The position numbers were made by a program, and so were the translations under genes. 64,000 nt of DNA from the NCBI GenBank assembly GCA_041396125.1, contig JAWKZG010000024.1:1-64000 (forward strand), given 5' to 3'. The DNA is from JAWKZG01 sp041396125 (lineage in GTDB: Bacteria > Pseudomonadota > Gammaproteobacteria > Competibacterales > Competibacteraceae). Of this stretch, positions 39,759-48,651 are shown one piece after another (positions within the stretch are counted from its first letter, which is position 1; each line of letters begins with the position of its first letter). Below the pieces are notes generated by a model. That model had not been told where the DNA came from, did no database searches, and saw only the letters and a list, made by a program, of their open reading frames with translations.

Positions 39759-41057
39759 TTAGAGCAAACTGCGGGCCAATCCGGCCAGATAGACCGAACC
39801 ACTTACGCATAGCAGTTCATCATCAGCCAGCCTGGCGCGACAGCGCAGTACCGCCTGACGGGGATCGGCAATTGCCTCGACCGCAAGGCCAAGGTGCTGG
39901 CTCAGCAGCGCGGTAACCGGTGCCGCAGATTGCGAGCGGGTGGGATCAGCCTGGGTCAGTGTGATGCGATCACCGGGCCGATACAGCGCATCGACAATAG
40001 ACTGGGGTTGTTTACCGCTGGTAAAGGAGAGCAGCCAGTGGATCCGCCGGCAGGGCAGACTGTTGACGAAGTGACGCAAAGCGGCCGCTGAATCGGTCGT
40101 GTGAGCGCCATCGATGACAATCCAGGGTTGGCGGCTGAGCAGCTCGCAGCGCCCCGGCAAACGGGCTGCCGCCAACGCATGGCTGAGGGTATCGAGCAAT
40201 CGTGCCGGCGGTCGGGGCGGCAGGCTTAAGGCGCAGCTGACTGCCAGGGCGGCGTTTAACTGGTGCTGCGCGGCGCTGAGCGGAAAGTGGATCGTCTGCT
40301 GTATACCTAGTCCCTGGTAAAGCAGTCCGTCCGGCCCGGCCTGGACGCTGAAATCACGCCCATAGCGTCGTACCGGCACCTGAAACGTGGCCGCCCGGGC
40401 GTCTATCAGTGCCTGCGCTGACAGGGGTAGCGGGCCGCATATCACGTTGGCACCCGGTTTAATAATGCCTGCTTTTTCGCGGGCGACATCCAGCAGCGTC
40501 GGCCCCAGTTTGTCGGTATGCTCAAGCTCGATACTGGTGATACAGCATACAACCGGCTCGACAATATTGCTGGCGTCCAGCCGTCCGCCCAGACCGACCT
40601 CGACAATGGCGTAATCCACCTGTTCCTGCTGAAACAGCAGCAGTGCCATGGTGGTGAGAGCATCAAAAAATGTGGGCGGATCATACGGATTAGCGCTGCG
40701 CAATGCCTGAATGTCTGGTTCTATCGCTTCCATCAGCTCAGCGAAACGGGTTTCGCTGATGGCTTGGCCCGCTATCCGAAAACGCTCGGTCCAGTGCTGC
40801 AAGTGCGGCGAACTGAACACGCCAACGCGATAACCGGCAGCGGACAATAGCTGCTCCAGCAGCAGCGCGGTCGAGCCTTTACCTTTGGAGCCGGTGATAT
40901 GAATGATGGGATAGGCCCGATGCGGATTGTCCAACCCGCGTAGCAGGGCGCGAATGGCGTGCAGTGCTGTAGCTGCCCGCGATTGATAAGGCCGTGCGGT
41001 CGGCAAAATCAGGCTCTGGAGTGTTACCAGGGCCTGTTCGAAGCGATTTTGCGGCAT
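39759..41057 (-). CDS. folC: Bifunctional folylpolyglutamate/dihydrofolate synthase
   Basis: A 432-residue Mur-ligase-fold enzyme of normal length. The P-loop is HITGSKGKGSTALLLEQLL near residue 54; other motifs are VGVFSSPHLQHWTERFRI, DYAIVEVGLGGRLDASNIV, SIELEHTDKLGPTLLDVAREKAGIIKPG and IVIDGAHTTDSAAAL. It adds glutamates to folates and makes dihydrofolate, which retains folate cofactors in the cell. It lies 41 bases downstream of folD on the same strand, opposite the corrinoid methyl-transfer operon. This supports a folate-centred one-carbon region rather than the more usual accD neighbourhood. Confidence 0.9.
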   Translation of the reverse strand: MPQNRFEQALVTLQSLILPTARPYQSRAATALHAIRALLRGLDNPHRAYPIIHITGSKGKGSTALLLEQLLSAAGYRVGVFSSPHLQHWTERFRIAGQAISETRFAELMEAIEPDIQALRSANPYDPPTFFDALTTMALLLFQQEQVDYAIVEVGLGGRLDASNIVEPVVCCITSIELEHTDKLGPTLLDVAREKAGIIKPGANVICGPLPLSAQALIDARAATFQVPVRRYGRDFSVQAGPDGLLYQGLGIQQTIHFPLSAAQHQLNAALAVSCALSLPPRPPARLLDTLSHALAAARLPGRCELLSRQPWIVIDGAHTTDSAAALRHFVNSLPCRRIHWLLSFTSGKQPQSIVDALYRPGDRITLTQADPTRSQSAAPVTALLSQHLGLAVEAIADPRQAVLRCRARLADDELLCVSGSVYLAGLARSLL

Positions 41058-41098
41058 GCGGGCGGGGGCTGGATTGAGCTGATGTAATGCAGCGGTTC

Positions 41099-41968
41099 TC
41101 AGCTCAGCCGGTGCTGGCGTCGGGTTGCCGTCAGGGTATTGTGCAACAGGCAGGCGATGGTCATCGGTCCGACGCCGCCCGGTACCGGCGTAATCGCACC
41201 GGCAACCGGCTCGGCAGAAGCAAAATCCACATCACCGACCAGGCGGGTTTTGCCGGTCCCGGTTTCAATCCGGTTGATGCCGACATCAATAACAGTCGCA
41301 CCGGGTTTGATCCAGTCACCCGATACCATCTGCGGCCGGCCCACAGCAGCAACCAGAATATCGGCGCGGCGGCATTGTTCCGGCAGATCGCGGGTACGCG
41401 AATGGGCAATCGTGACGGTGCAGTTTTGCGCCAGCAGGAGCAGGGCCATCGGTTTTCCCACGATATTGCTGCGCCCGAGCACCAACGCGTTGGCACCACT
41501 TAAATCCTGCAGCTGATTTTGCAACAGCATTAAGCAGCCCAGCGGTGTACAGGGCACCATTGCCTGTTCGCCGATGGCCAGCAGCCCGACATTGATCGGA
41601 TGAAACCCGTCCACGTCTTTAGCCGGATCAATACTGTTCAGCACCAGCTTGCTGTCGATGTGCGCGGGCAGCGGCAGCTGTACCAGAATGCCGTTAACCT
41701 CTGGGTCGGTATTCAGCTGCTTGATCAGGGCCAGCAGTTCATCCTGTGTGGTGCTGGCCGGCAGCCGGTGCTCGAATGAACGCATGCCGCATTCTTTCGC
41801 CTGTTTACCTTTATTGCGCACGTAAACCTGACTGGCCGGGTCCTCCCCCACCAGCACTACGGTCAGTCCCGGTGTCAGGCCGTGTTGCTCCTGCAGGGTG
41901 CTGACCTCTTGTGCCATGCGCTGGCGTAAGGTTGCCGCGTATTGTTTACCATCGATTATTGTAGCCAT
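41099..41968 (-). CDS. folD: Methylene-THF dehydrogenase / methenyl-THF cyclohydrolase
   Basis: A 289-residue FolD of normal length. Motifs include YVRNKGKQAKECGM with the catalytic lysine, NGILVQLPLPAHI, PAKDVDGFHPINVG, NALVLGRSNIVGKPMALLLL (dinucleotide site) and GVGPMTIACLLHNT. It interconverts methylene-, methenyl- and 10-formyl-THF. It is divergent from the corrinoid/MetF operon across a 300-base gap, so it can oxidise the methylene-THF that MetF would release from methyl-THF. folC follows on the same strand. Confidence 0.93.
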   Translation of the reverse strand: MATIIDGKQYAATLRQRMAQEVSTLQEQHGLTPGLTVVLVGEDPASQVYVRNKGKQAKECGMRSFEHRLPASTTQDELLALIKQLNTDPEVNGILVQLPLPAHIDSKLVLNSIDPAKDVDGFHPINVGLLAIGEQAMVPCTPLGCLMLLQNQLQDLSGANALVLGRSNIVGKPMALLLLAQNCTVTIAHSRTRDLPEQCRRADILVAAVGRPQMVSGDWIKPGATVIDVGINRIETGTGKTRLVGDVDFASAEPVAGAITPVPGGVGPMTIACLLHNTLTATRRQHRLS

Positions 41969-42276
41969 TGGGATCTCTTGATGAAGGCATGATCAGTGAA
42001 CATTGTTGCGCCGCAGCTTACCGTAGCGTGACGGGCAATTTCAAAAGTATTGCAGGTCGCTTTTTACAACAGACCAGTGATCTTGTCAGAGCCAGCGCGC
42101 CCAAGTGTCGCATTTCAGATACCGTATGTCGCGGTAGAGCCAGACGTGAAAACAGCCTAAAGCCTACTCTGCACAGAGGTTTACCGCTGGTTTGAAATAA
42201 TATTGAGCGCGTTGAACTAAGCGCTGAAAACAGCATTGTAGCCCGCTTGCGACGCACACTACCGAAGGTGAAAAGA
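41969..42276. other. Divergent control region between folD and the corrinoid operon
   Basis: No gene is accepted in this 308-base gap. It must hold the promoters for folD (minus) and the corrinoid operon (plus). An imperfect inverted repeat, TACCG at 42120-42124 with CGGTA at 42132-42136, is visible but weak. I see no recognisable cobalamin riboswitch core. Confidence 0.4.
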
Positions 42277-42993
42277 ATGGCAGATATTGACGACGATTAC
42301 GATGGTGAAGAAGATCTTGATTTGCGCAGTCTGGATGATGCCGAACTCGTCGAACAGATGCATGACGATCTCTACAACGGCCTGAGAGAAGAGATCGAAG
42401 AAGGCACGCATATTCTGTTGGAACGCGGCTGGTCGCCGAAACGCGTGCTGGATGAAGCGCTGGTCGAAGGCATGCGCATCGTCGGTATCGATTTCCGCGA
42501 TGGCATTCTGTTCGTGCCGGAAGTGCTGATGGCGGCTAATGCGATGAAAGGCGGTATGGCGATTCTGCGGCCGTTACTGGTCGAAACTGGCGCGCCCTCC
42601 ATGGGCAAGATGGTAATCGGCACGGTCAAGGGCGATATCCACGATATCGGCAAGAATCTGGTCTCAATGATGATGGAAGGGGCCGGTTTCGAAGTCATTG
42701 ATCTGGGGATCAACAACCCGGTCGAGAACTATCTCAAAGCGCTGGAAGAGCACAAGCCCGACATCCTCGGTATGTCGGCGCTGCTGACCACAACCATGCC
42801 TTATATGAAAGTGGTCATTGACGAAATGGTCAAGCTGGGCATCCGTGACGATTATATCGTACTGGTCGGTGGTGCGCCTCTGAACGAGGAGTTCGCTAAA
42901 GCGGTCGGCGCTGATGCGTATTGCCGCGATGCTGCGGTCGCGGTGGAAACTGCCCAGGGTTTTATCACCCGGCGGCATAATCAGCGCTCCTGA
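42277..42993 (+). CDS. Corrinoid (B12-binding) methyl-carrier protein
   Basis: A 238-residue protein starting at ATG 42277 after GAAGGTG; the frame upstream is unlikely. After an acidic head (DIDDDYDGEEDLDLRSLDD) comes a helical cap (ELVEQMHDDLYNGLREEIEEGTHILLERGWSPKRVLDEALVEGM) and the cobalamin domain. That domain has GDIHDIGKNLV (the DxHxxG cobalt-ligand histidine), ILGMSALLTTTMPYM and IVLVGGAPLNEEFA. Proteins of this MtbC/MttC/MtgC type carry methyl groups between a donor-specific methyltransferase and tetrahydrofolate or coenzyme M. It is the first gene of a seven-gene operon. The acidic extension is longer than usual. Confidence 0.93.
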   Translation: MADIDDDYDGEEDLDLRSLDDAELVEQMHDDLYNGLREEIEEGTHILLERGWSPKRVLDEALVEGMRIVGIDFRDGILFVPEVLMAANAMKGGMAILRPLLVETGAPSMGKMVIGTVKGDIHDIGKNLVSMMMEGAGFEVIDLGINNPVENYLKALEEHKPDILGMSALLTTTMPYMKVVIDEMVKLGIRDDYIVLVGGAPLNEEFAKAVGADAYCRDAAVAVETAQGFITRRHNQRS

Positions 42994-43023
42994 GCAGGCA
43001 ACTACCAACAGGCGACTCCCGGC

Positions 43024-43638
43024 ATGCAGACACCTTCCCATCTGATCCTGGCCTGCGGGGCTTTGGCCCGCGAAATTATCGAACTCAAGCGGACGAATGG
43101 CTGGCGGCATGTCAGTGTGCAGTGCCTGCCGCCGGAACTGCATAACCGACCCGGTAAAATTCCGGATGCTGTGCGCGCCAAGCTGGAGGCGCTGAGCGAC
43201 AACTACCAATCGATTTTCGTCGCCTACGCGGATTGCGGTACCGGTGGAGCACTGGATCGGGTGCTGGAGGAATACGGCATCGAACGCATACCGGGCGCGC
43301 ATTGCTATCAGTTCTACGCCGGCACCCGTCTGTTCCAGCAATTGGCGGATACCGAACACTGCAGCAATTAAAAAACCGACTTCCTGGTGCGTCATTTCGA
43401 ACGTCTGGTATGGCAGGGGCTGGGACTGGATCGGCACCCGGAACTGCAGTCGGCCTATTTTGGCAATTACCGCAAACTGGTTTATCTGGCGCAAACCCGC
43501 GTGGATGGACTGGTCGAGCAGGCTAAAGCGGCCGCTGAGCGCTTGGGGCTGGCGTATGAGTACCGCTACACCGGCTTTGGCGAGCTGGAGCACTCTCTCA
43601 GCGAATTTACGACGGGGGAAACAGCGTGGGAAAACTGA
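43024..43638 (+). pseudogene. DUF1638 family protein with in-frame stop
   Basis: A protein of 204 codons starting at ATG 43024. The DUF1638 core is visible: LILACGALAREIIEL, VSVQCLPPELHNRPGKIPDAV, IFVAYADCGTGGALDRVLEEYGIERIPGAHCYQFYAG. A TAA at 43369-43371 (after EHCSN) then interrupts the same frame, which continues KTDFLVRHFERLVWQGLGLDRHPELQSAYFGNYRKLVYLAQT. A TAT-to-TAA change would explain it. Conserved Cys, Asp and His residues (ADCGTGG, GAHCY) suggest metal or corrinoid contact. DUF1638 genes often neighbour corrinoid proteins; the role is unknown. Confidence 0.82.
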
Positions 43639-43931
43639 TTACGGTGTATTGGCGTGATATCCCCGCCCAGGTGATCGCCAAGCGCGGTCGGGAATCCGCC
43701 AAAATACAATTATCCGAACGGTTTCAGGTGGCTATCGACCGGGCTGCGATGCGGGCCGGTAAAGGTGGCAGTGAACAATATCTGGATGATTGGCGGCGGG
43801 TCACGCAAAGCTGTGGTGATGATCTCAACGCCGCTGCCCGGCAGGCGGCGGATCAGCTCGAAGCCCGGTTCAGTGATGAGTTCCTGGAACGGGTTGTCAA
43901 GGCCAGTGGCCGCTTGCCGCTTGATGCGTAA
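43626..43931 (+). CDS. PF13769-type 'virulence factor' domain protein
   Basis: A 101-residue protein from a GTG at 43626, overlapping the DUF1638 stop by 13 bases. The sequence ITVYWRDIPAQVIAKRGRESAKIQLSERFQVAIDRAAMRAG fits the small family labelled 'virulence factor', which despite its name is found in corrinoid/folate one-carbon operons. No catalytic motif is evident. Tight coupling with DUF1638 and MetV-like genes suggests a joint complex. Function unknown. Confidence 0.75.
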   Translation: MGKLITVYWRDIPAQVIAKRGRESAKIQLSERFQVAIDRAAMRAGKGGSEQYLDDWRRVTQSCGDDLNAAARQAADQLEARFSDEFLERVVKASGRLPLDA

Positions 43932-43945
43932 CAGGTTTGTTTCCC

Positions 43946-44428
43946 ATGTATGCAGTTCGACGTTGGGCCGTCCGTCAGGCACGCAGTTTTGAGTGGGTCT
44001 ATCAAACTCTGGAACGGGTGTTGATCGGTTTGCACCCGCTGCTTGACCGGGTCGGGTATGAGCGTCTGGACAAACCGGTTGCAGTGCTCGAAAAAGCGAT
44101 TAAAGGGTTTCTGTTCGACTGCCAGATGTGTGGCCAGTGTGTGCTCAGCAGCACCGGCATGTCTTGCCCCATGAACTGCCCCAAACAACTGCGCAATGGC
44201 CCCTGCGGCGGTGTTCGTGCCGGCGGTTACTGCGAAGTCAAACCGGCTATGCGCTGCGTTTGGGTCGATGCCTACGAAGGCAGTCAGCGCATGCGCTCGG
44301 GCATGTCCATCCAGTTAGTGCAGTTTCCGGTTGACCGGCGGCTGGAAGGACGCTCGTCCTGGTTGCGGGCGGTGCGCCTGAAAGCCGAGCAATTGCGCCC
44401 GGAGAAGGTCAACTCGAATGAAAATTAA
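43946..44428 (+). CDS. MetV-like methylene-THF reductase C-terminal domain protein
   Basis: A 160-residue protein starting at ATG 43946 (MYAVRRWAVRQ). The cysteine motif FDCQMCGQCVLSSTGMSCPMNCPKQLRNGPCGG spans about residues 56-88, typical of the MetV/DUF5981 zinc- or iron-sulfur-binding subunit that partners MetF in many bacteria. It starts 14 bases after the PF13769 gene and ends 21 bases before metF. It is expected to form a MetFV complex, perhaps connecting MetF to an electron donor or acceptor other than NADH. Confidence 0.85.
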   Translation: MYAVRRWAVRQARSFEWVYQTLERVLIGLHPLLDRVGYERLDKPVAVLEKAIKGFLFDCQMCGQCVLSSTGMSCPMNCPKQLRNGPCGGVRAGGYCEVKPAMRCVWVDAYEGSQRMRSGMSIQLVQFPVDRRLEGRSSWLRAVRLKAEQLRPEKVNSNEN

Positions 44429-44449
44429 CGCCAAGCAAGAGCAGGCCTT

Positions 44450-45503
44450 ATGATTTTCGATGACGAACCAGTGCCCGGATTTTCCTTGCCGATTCTGCCC
44501 GGTCATGTTTCACCGGGCCGCCTGGAACGCATCCTGCGGGCCGGTCATTTTGCCGTAACCGCCGAGATCGCCCCGCCTGATTCGGCTGATCCGGGCGAGG
44601 TCTATGCCCGCGCCAGAGTGTTTGATGGCACGGTCGATGCGATCAACGCCACCGACGGCTCGGGCGCGAACTGCCATATGTCCAGCGTCGGTGTCTGTTC
44701 TCTGCTGACCCGGCAGGGTTATGCGGTGGTGATGCAGGTGTCCTGCCGTGACAAAAATCGCATTGCTATCAGGGTGATGTGCTGGGGGCGGCGGCTATGG
44801 GCGTAGCGAATGTCCTGTGTCTGACCGGTGACGGTGTGCAGGCCGGTGACCACCCGCAGTCAAGCCGGTATTTGATCTGGATTGCATGTCGCTGCTGGAA
44901 CTGATTCGCACCATGCGCGATGAGTCGCGCTTTCAGAGTGGCCGGGCTCTGAGCAGTCCGCCGCGGGTATTTCTGGGGGCGGCGGCCAATCCTTTCGGCG
45001 AACCGCGTGATTTCCGGGTTTTGCGTCTGGCCAAGAAAATCGCCGCCGGGGCGCAATTTATCCAGACCCAGTATTGCTATGACATCGCCCAGTTCAAGGA
45101 GTACATGCGCCAGGTGTGTGAGATGGGGCTGCATGAGCGTGCTTTTATCCTGGCCGGTGTCGGCCCGCTGGCTTCCGCCAAGGCAGCGGAATGGATTCGT
45201 ACCCATGTGCCGGGCATCCACATCCCGGATGCCATCATCGCGCGCTTGCGCGGCGCGCAAAAGCAGAAAGCAGAAGGCCAGCAGATCTGCATCGAGCTGA
45301 TTCAGCAGCTGCGCGAGATCGAAGGTGTAGCGGGTGTGCACGTCATGGCCTACCGGCAGGAAGAAGCGGTCGCCGAAATCATCAGCCGTTCCGGCGTATT
45401 GGCGGGCCGTGTGCCCTGGTATCCCAGCCGTGACGCCACCAGTCATTCCAGTCGTGATCCCCGATCCGAACCATCGTTATCAGAACCGAGAGCTATCGCA
45501 TGA
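44450..45503 (+). pseudogene. metF: Methylenetetrahydrofolate reductase, two frameshifts
   Basis: Starting at ATG 44450 the frame reads FAVTAEIAPPDSADPGEVYARA, DAINATDGSGANCHMSSVGVCSLL and VSCRDKNRIAI, then breaks. One-base losses near 44772 and 44862 restore QGDVLGAAAMGVANVLCLTGDGVQAGDHPQ and PVFDLDCMSLLELI. The rest is intact: FLGAAANPFGEPRDFRVLRLAKKIAAGAQFIQTQYCYDI and IIARLRGA. About 351 residues. MetF interconverts methylene-THF and methyl-THF with FAD. In an operon fed by a corrinoid methyl carrier, the oxidative direction (methyl-THF to methylene-THF) is plausible. It overlaps the next gene by four bases. Confidence 0.88.
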
Positions 45504-46417
45504 CCGAAACCGTAGTCAGTTCCGCCAGCAAAGAAGTGGTGATTGGATTCGAACGTCCATTTGTCGTTATTGGTGAACGTATTAACCCGACCGGGCGCAA
45601 AATTCTGGCGGCGGAGATGGCGGCAGGCGATTTCAGCCGGGTCGAACGCGATGCGATTGCCCAGGTGGAAGCGGGTGCGCATATGCTGGATGTCAACGCC
45701 GGTATTCCGCTGGCGGACGAGCCTGCCATTCTGGCCGCAGCGATCAAGCTGGTGCAGTCGATCACCGACGTGCCGCTGTCCATTGATTCCAGCATCGTCG
45801 CGGCGCTGGAAGCCGGCCTGGCAGTGTATCAGGGCAAGGCGCTGGTCAACTCCGTCACCGGCGAGGAAGAACGCCTGGAAGCGGTGCTGCCGCTGATCAA
45901 AAAATACGGCGCTGCAGTGGTTGCCATCTCCAATGATGAAACCGGCATTTCAGAAGACCCGGATGTCCGCTTCGAAGTCGCCAAACGCATTGTCGAGCGG
46001 GCCGAGGATTATGGTATTCCGCGTGCGGATATTATAGTCGATCCGCTGGTTATGCCGGTGGGTGCTATCAATCAGGCGGGCCGGCAGGTGATGCATATTC
46101 TGCGGCGGCTGCGTGATGAGCTCAAAGTCAATTCGACCTGTGGCGCATCCAATATCAGTTTCGGTCTACCCAACCGTCACGGTATCAACGCAGCGTATCT
46201 GACCATGGGTATCAGCAACGGGCTGACCTCGGCGATCATGAATCCCCTGCATGCCGAGGATATTCAGGCGGTGATGGGGGCTGACGTGATGATGGGCCAC
46301 GATCCGCACTGTATGCGCTGGATGCGTAAATTTCGCGATCCTAACGCCGTTTCAGTAGAAGCCCAGGGGCGTGGTCGGCGCGAAAGTCGGCGTCGCCGGG
46401 CCGGCAGCGGAAGCTGA
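45500..46417 (+). CDS. Methyl-THF:corrinoid methyltransferase (pterin-binding)
   Basis: A 305-residue TIM-barrel protein of the dihydropteroate-synthase/MtrH-AcsE class. Motifs include FVVIGERINPTGRK, AHMLDVNAGIPLADEP, PLSIDSSIVAALEAGL, ALVNSVTGEEERLE, AVVAISNDETGI and NSTCGASNISFGLPNRHGIN. It would move the methyl group between the corrinoid protein and tetrahydrofolate. It overlaps metF (ATGA). The C-terminus is an arginine-rich tail (GRGRRESRRRRAGSGS). A frameshift at 46370 could produce a different tail, but the similar basic tail on the next protein supports this one. Confidence 0.9.
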   Translation: MTETVVSSASKEVVIGFERPFVVIGERINPTGRKILAAEMAAGDFSRVERDAIAQVEAGAHMLDVNAGIPLADEPAILAAAIKLVQSITDVPLSIDSSIVAALEAGLAVYQGKALVNSVTGEEERLEAVLPLIKKYGAAVVAISNDETGISEDPDVRFEVAKRIVERAEDYGIPRADIIVDPLVMPVGAINQAGRQVMHILRRLRDELKVNSTCGASNISFGLPNRHGINAAYLTMGISNGLTSAIMNPLHAEDIQAVMGADVMMGHDPHCMRWMRKFRDPNAVSVEAQGRGRRESRRRRAGSGS

Positions 46418-46470
46418 CAAGGCGAGTGCGCCGTCCAGCAATCAGCGCAATCAGAAAGGGGATATAACAA

Positions 46471-48525
46471 ATGAGCGATCTGCCAACAGCCAGCGGCGAT
46501 GCCATGGTGATCTTTACCCCGTCCGGACGACGGGGCCGCTTTCCCGTCGGCACGCCGGTACTGCAGGCCGCCCGTGCGCTGGGCGTGGATATTGATTCAG
46601 TCTGCGGCGGCCGGGCGATGTGCGGGCGCTGTCAAATTATGCAAAGTGTAGGCGAGTTTGCCAAAGACGGTATTGCTTCCCGACCCGAGCATCTGTCTGC
46701 ACTTACCGCCACCGAGCAGGAATACGATCGACTGAACGGCCTGAAAAAAGGCCGTCGGCTTAGTTGCCAAACCCAGATTCTGGGTGATGTCATCGTCGAT
46801 GTGCCGCCGGACTCCCAGGTCCACCGCCAGATCGTACGCAAGCGCGCCGAGGTGCAGGACATCGAACTGGACCCGATCGTGCGGCTGTACTATGTGGAAG
46901 TCCAGGAACCCAATATGCACGATCCCTCCAGCGATCTGCGGCGGCTGGAGGAAGCGCTGGAGTTCGAATGGCGGCTGACCAATCTGTTCACTGATATCCG
47001 GGTGATTCAGGAATTGCAGCTGGCCTTGCGTCAGGGTGAATGGAAAGTCACGGTTGCCATCCATGACGACAATAAAATCATCGCCGTATGGCCGGGTCTG
47101 CGCGAGCATATTTACGGTCTGGCTTACGATGTCGGTTCCACCACTATCGCCGCCCATTTATGTAATCTCGCTACCGGCGAAGTCGCAGCATCGGTCGGCG
47201 CGATGAACCCGCAGATTCGCTTCGGTGAAGATCTGATGAGCCGGGTTTCCTACATCATGATGAACCCCGGCAGTGAAGTGGAGCTGACCCGGGCAGTACG
47301 CGAAGCGGTCAATAATCTGGCCTCGGAAGTCACCTATGAGGCTGGCATCGGCCTGACCGACATTATTGAAGCGACTTTCGTCGGCAACCCGATCATGCAC
47401 CATCTGCTGCTCGGCATTAATCCGGTTGAACTGGGCGGTGCACCGTTCGCTTTGGCCACGGAAGGTGCCGTCCGTTCGCTGTGGGCGAGCGAGATCGATC
47501 TTTACATCCACCCGAATGCGCGCATTTACGTGCTGCCCTGTATCGCCGGTCATGTCGGTGCCGACACAGCCGGGGTAGTGCTGTCGGAAGCGCCGTATCT
47601 GTCCGATCAGATGGACTTACTGGTCGATGTCGGCACCAACGCCGAGATCGTGCTGGGCAATCGGCATCGTTTACTGGCCTGTTCCAGCCCTACCGGCCCG
47701 GCCTTTGAGGGGGCACAGATCAGCAGCGGCCAGCGGGCGGCGGCGGGCGCTATCGAGCGGGTACGAATTGATCCTGTCACGCTGGAGCCGAAATTCCAGG
47801 TCATTGGCTGTGACTTGTGGTCCGACGACGCCGATTTCGACGCTCAGATTGCCAGCACCGGAGTGACCGGTATTTGCGGTTCCGGCATTATCGAAGTCAT
47901 TGCCGAGATGTTTCTGGCCGGCATCATCAATCAGGACGGGGTTATTGATGGTGCCTGTGCGGCCCGTTCGCCGCGTGTTGTACCGGAAGGTCGTACCTTT
48001 TCCTATATTCTGCATGCTGCCGATATCGTCATCAAAATCACCCAGAATGATATCCGCGCTATCCAGCTGGCCAAAGCAGCGCTTTATGCCGGGGTGCGCC
48101 TGCTGATGGATCGGATGGGGGTGGAAACCGTCGACCGGATCCGCCTGGCCGGCGCATTTGGCAGTCATATCGATGTTAAATACGCGATGGTGCTGGGCCT
48201 GATCCCCGATTGTGACCTGACGGCTGTTAACTCGGTGGGGAATGCTGCCGGTACCGGCGCGCGCATCGCGCTGCTGGATCGCAAGGCACGCGCTGAAATC
48301 GAAGAGGAAGTGCGTAAAATCGAGAAGGTCGAAACGGCCGTCGAACCGCGTTTCCAGGAACATTTCGTCGAGGCTATGGCTTTTCCGCATAAAACAGCAC
48401 CGTTTCCCAATCTGCGCCAAGTTGTTGCCTTGCCCGAACCACGTGCTGTGCAAAACCAAACCGGTGGCCAGGTGCGCCGACGCTCGCGCCGGGGCAATCG
48501 GGCGGAGCGCTCGACCGAAGTTTAA
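46471..48525 (+). CDS. RACo/RamA-like corrinoid reductive activator (ASKHA, [2Fe-2S])
   Basis: A 684-residue protein. Residues 10-110 are a plant-type [2Fe-2S] ferredoxin domain (DSVCGGRAMCGRCQIM and a downstream Cys in RLSCQTQI). The rest is the DUF4445/ASKHA ATPase region: LAYDVGSTTIAAHLCNLATGEV, VDVGTNAEIVLGN, GPAFEGAQISSGQRAAAGAIE, TGICGSGIIEVIAEM and RIRLAGAFGSHIDVKYAMVLGLIPD. Members re-reduce corrinoid proteins accidentally oxidised to Co(II), using ATP. It is the last gene of the operon and also ends in a basic tail (RRRSRRGNRAERSTEV). Confidence 0.92.
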   Translation: MSDLPTASGDAMVIFTPSGRRGRFPVGTPVLQAARALGVDIDSVCGGRAMCGRCQIMQSVGEFAKDGIASRPEHLSALTATEQEYDRLNGLKKGRRLSCQTQILGDVIVDVPPDSQVHRQIVRKRAEVQDIELDPIVRLYYVEVQEPNMHDPSSDLRRLEEALEFEWRLTNLFTDIRVIQELQLALRQGEWKVTVAIHDDNKIIAVWPGLREHIYGLAYDVGSTTIAAHLCNLATGEVAASVGAMNPQIRFGEDLMSRVSYIMMNPGSEVELTRAVREAVNNLASEVTYEAGIGLTDIIEATFVGNPIMHHLLLGINPVELGGAPFALATEGAVRSLWASEIDLYIHPNARIYVLPCIAGHVGADTAGVVLSEAPYLSDQMDLLVDVGTNAEIVLGNRHRLLACSSPTGPAFEGAQISSGQRAAAGAIERVRIDPVTLEPKFQVIGCDLWSDDADFDAQIASTGVTGICGSGIIEVIAEMFLAGIINQDGVIDGACAARSPRVVPEGRTFSYILHAADIVIKITQNDIRAIQLAKAALYAGVRLLMDRMGVETVDRIRLAGAFGSHIDVKYAMVLGLIPDCDLTAVNSVGNAAGTGARIALLDRKARAEIEEEVRKIEKVETAVEPRFQEHFVEAMAFPHKTAPFPNLRQVVALPEPRAVQNQTGGQVRRRSRRGNRAERSTEV

Positions 48526-48651
48526 TCCGCCGGAGCAGGGTGAGCTTGGCCGGGTTGTCCAGTGCTGCAAGGCTCATTCTGCCCGCATATTTTTCCAGCA
48601 AACTGCGTAACCCGGCTATACTGGCTGCTTTCAGCTACCCCTGAGAGCCCT

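Noticed and set aside
41969..42276. Cobalamin or THF riboswitch upstream of the corrinoid operon
   Set aside because: No conserved riboswitch core or convincing multi-stem structure could be found by eye.
43024..43638. Stop codon recoding (selenocysteine or pyrrolysine) to explain the in-frame stop in DUF1638
   Set aside because: The codon is TAA; selenocysteine uses TGA and pyrrolysine TAG, so recoding is not a fit.
46371..46595. Alternative C-terminus for the methyl-THF:corrinoid methyltransferase (GVVGAKVGVAGPAAEADKAS) in another frame
   Set aside because: It would run far into the next gene, and the arginine-rich tail of the main frame is paralleled by the tail of the neighbouring protein; kept as a possibility only.
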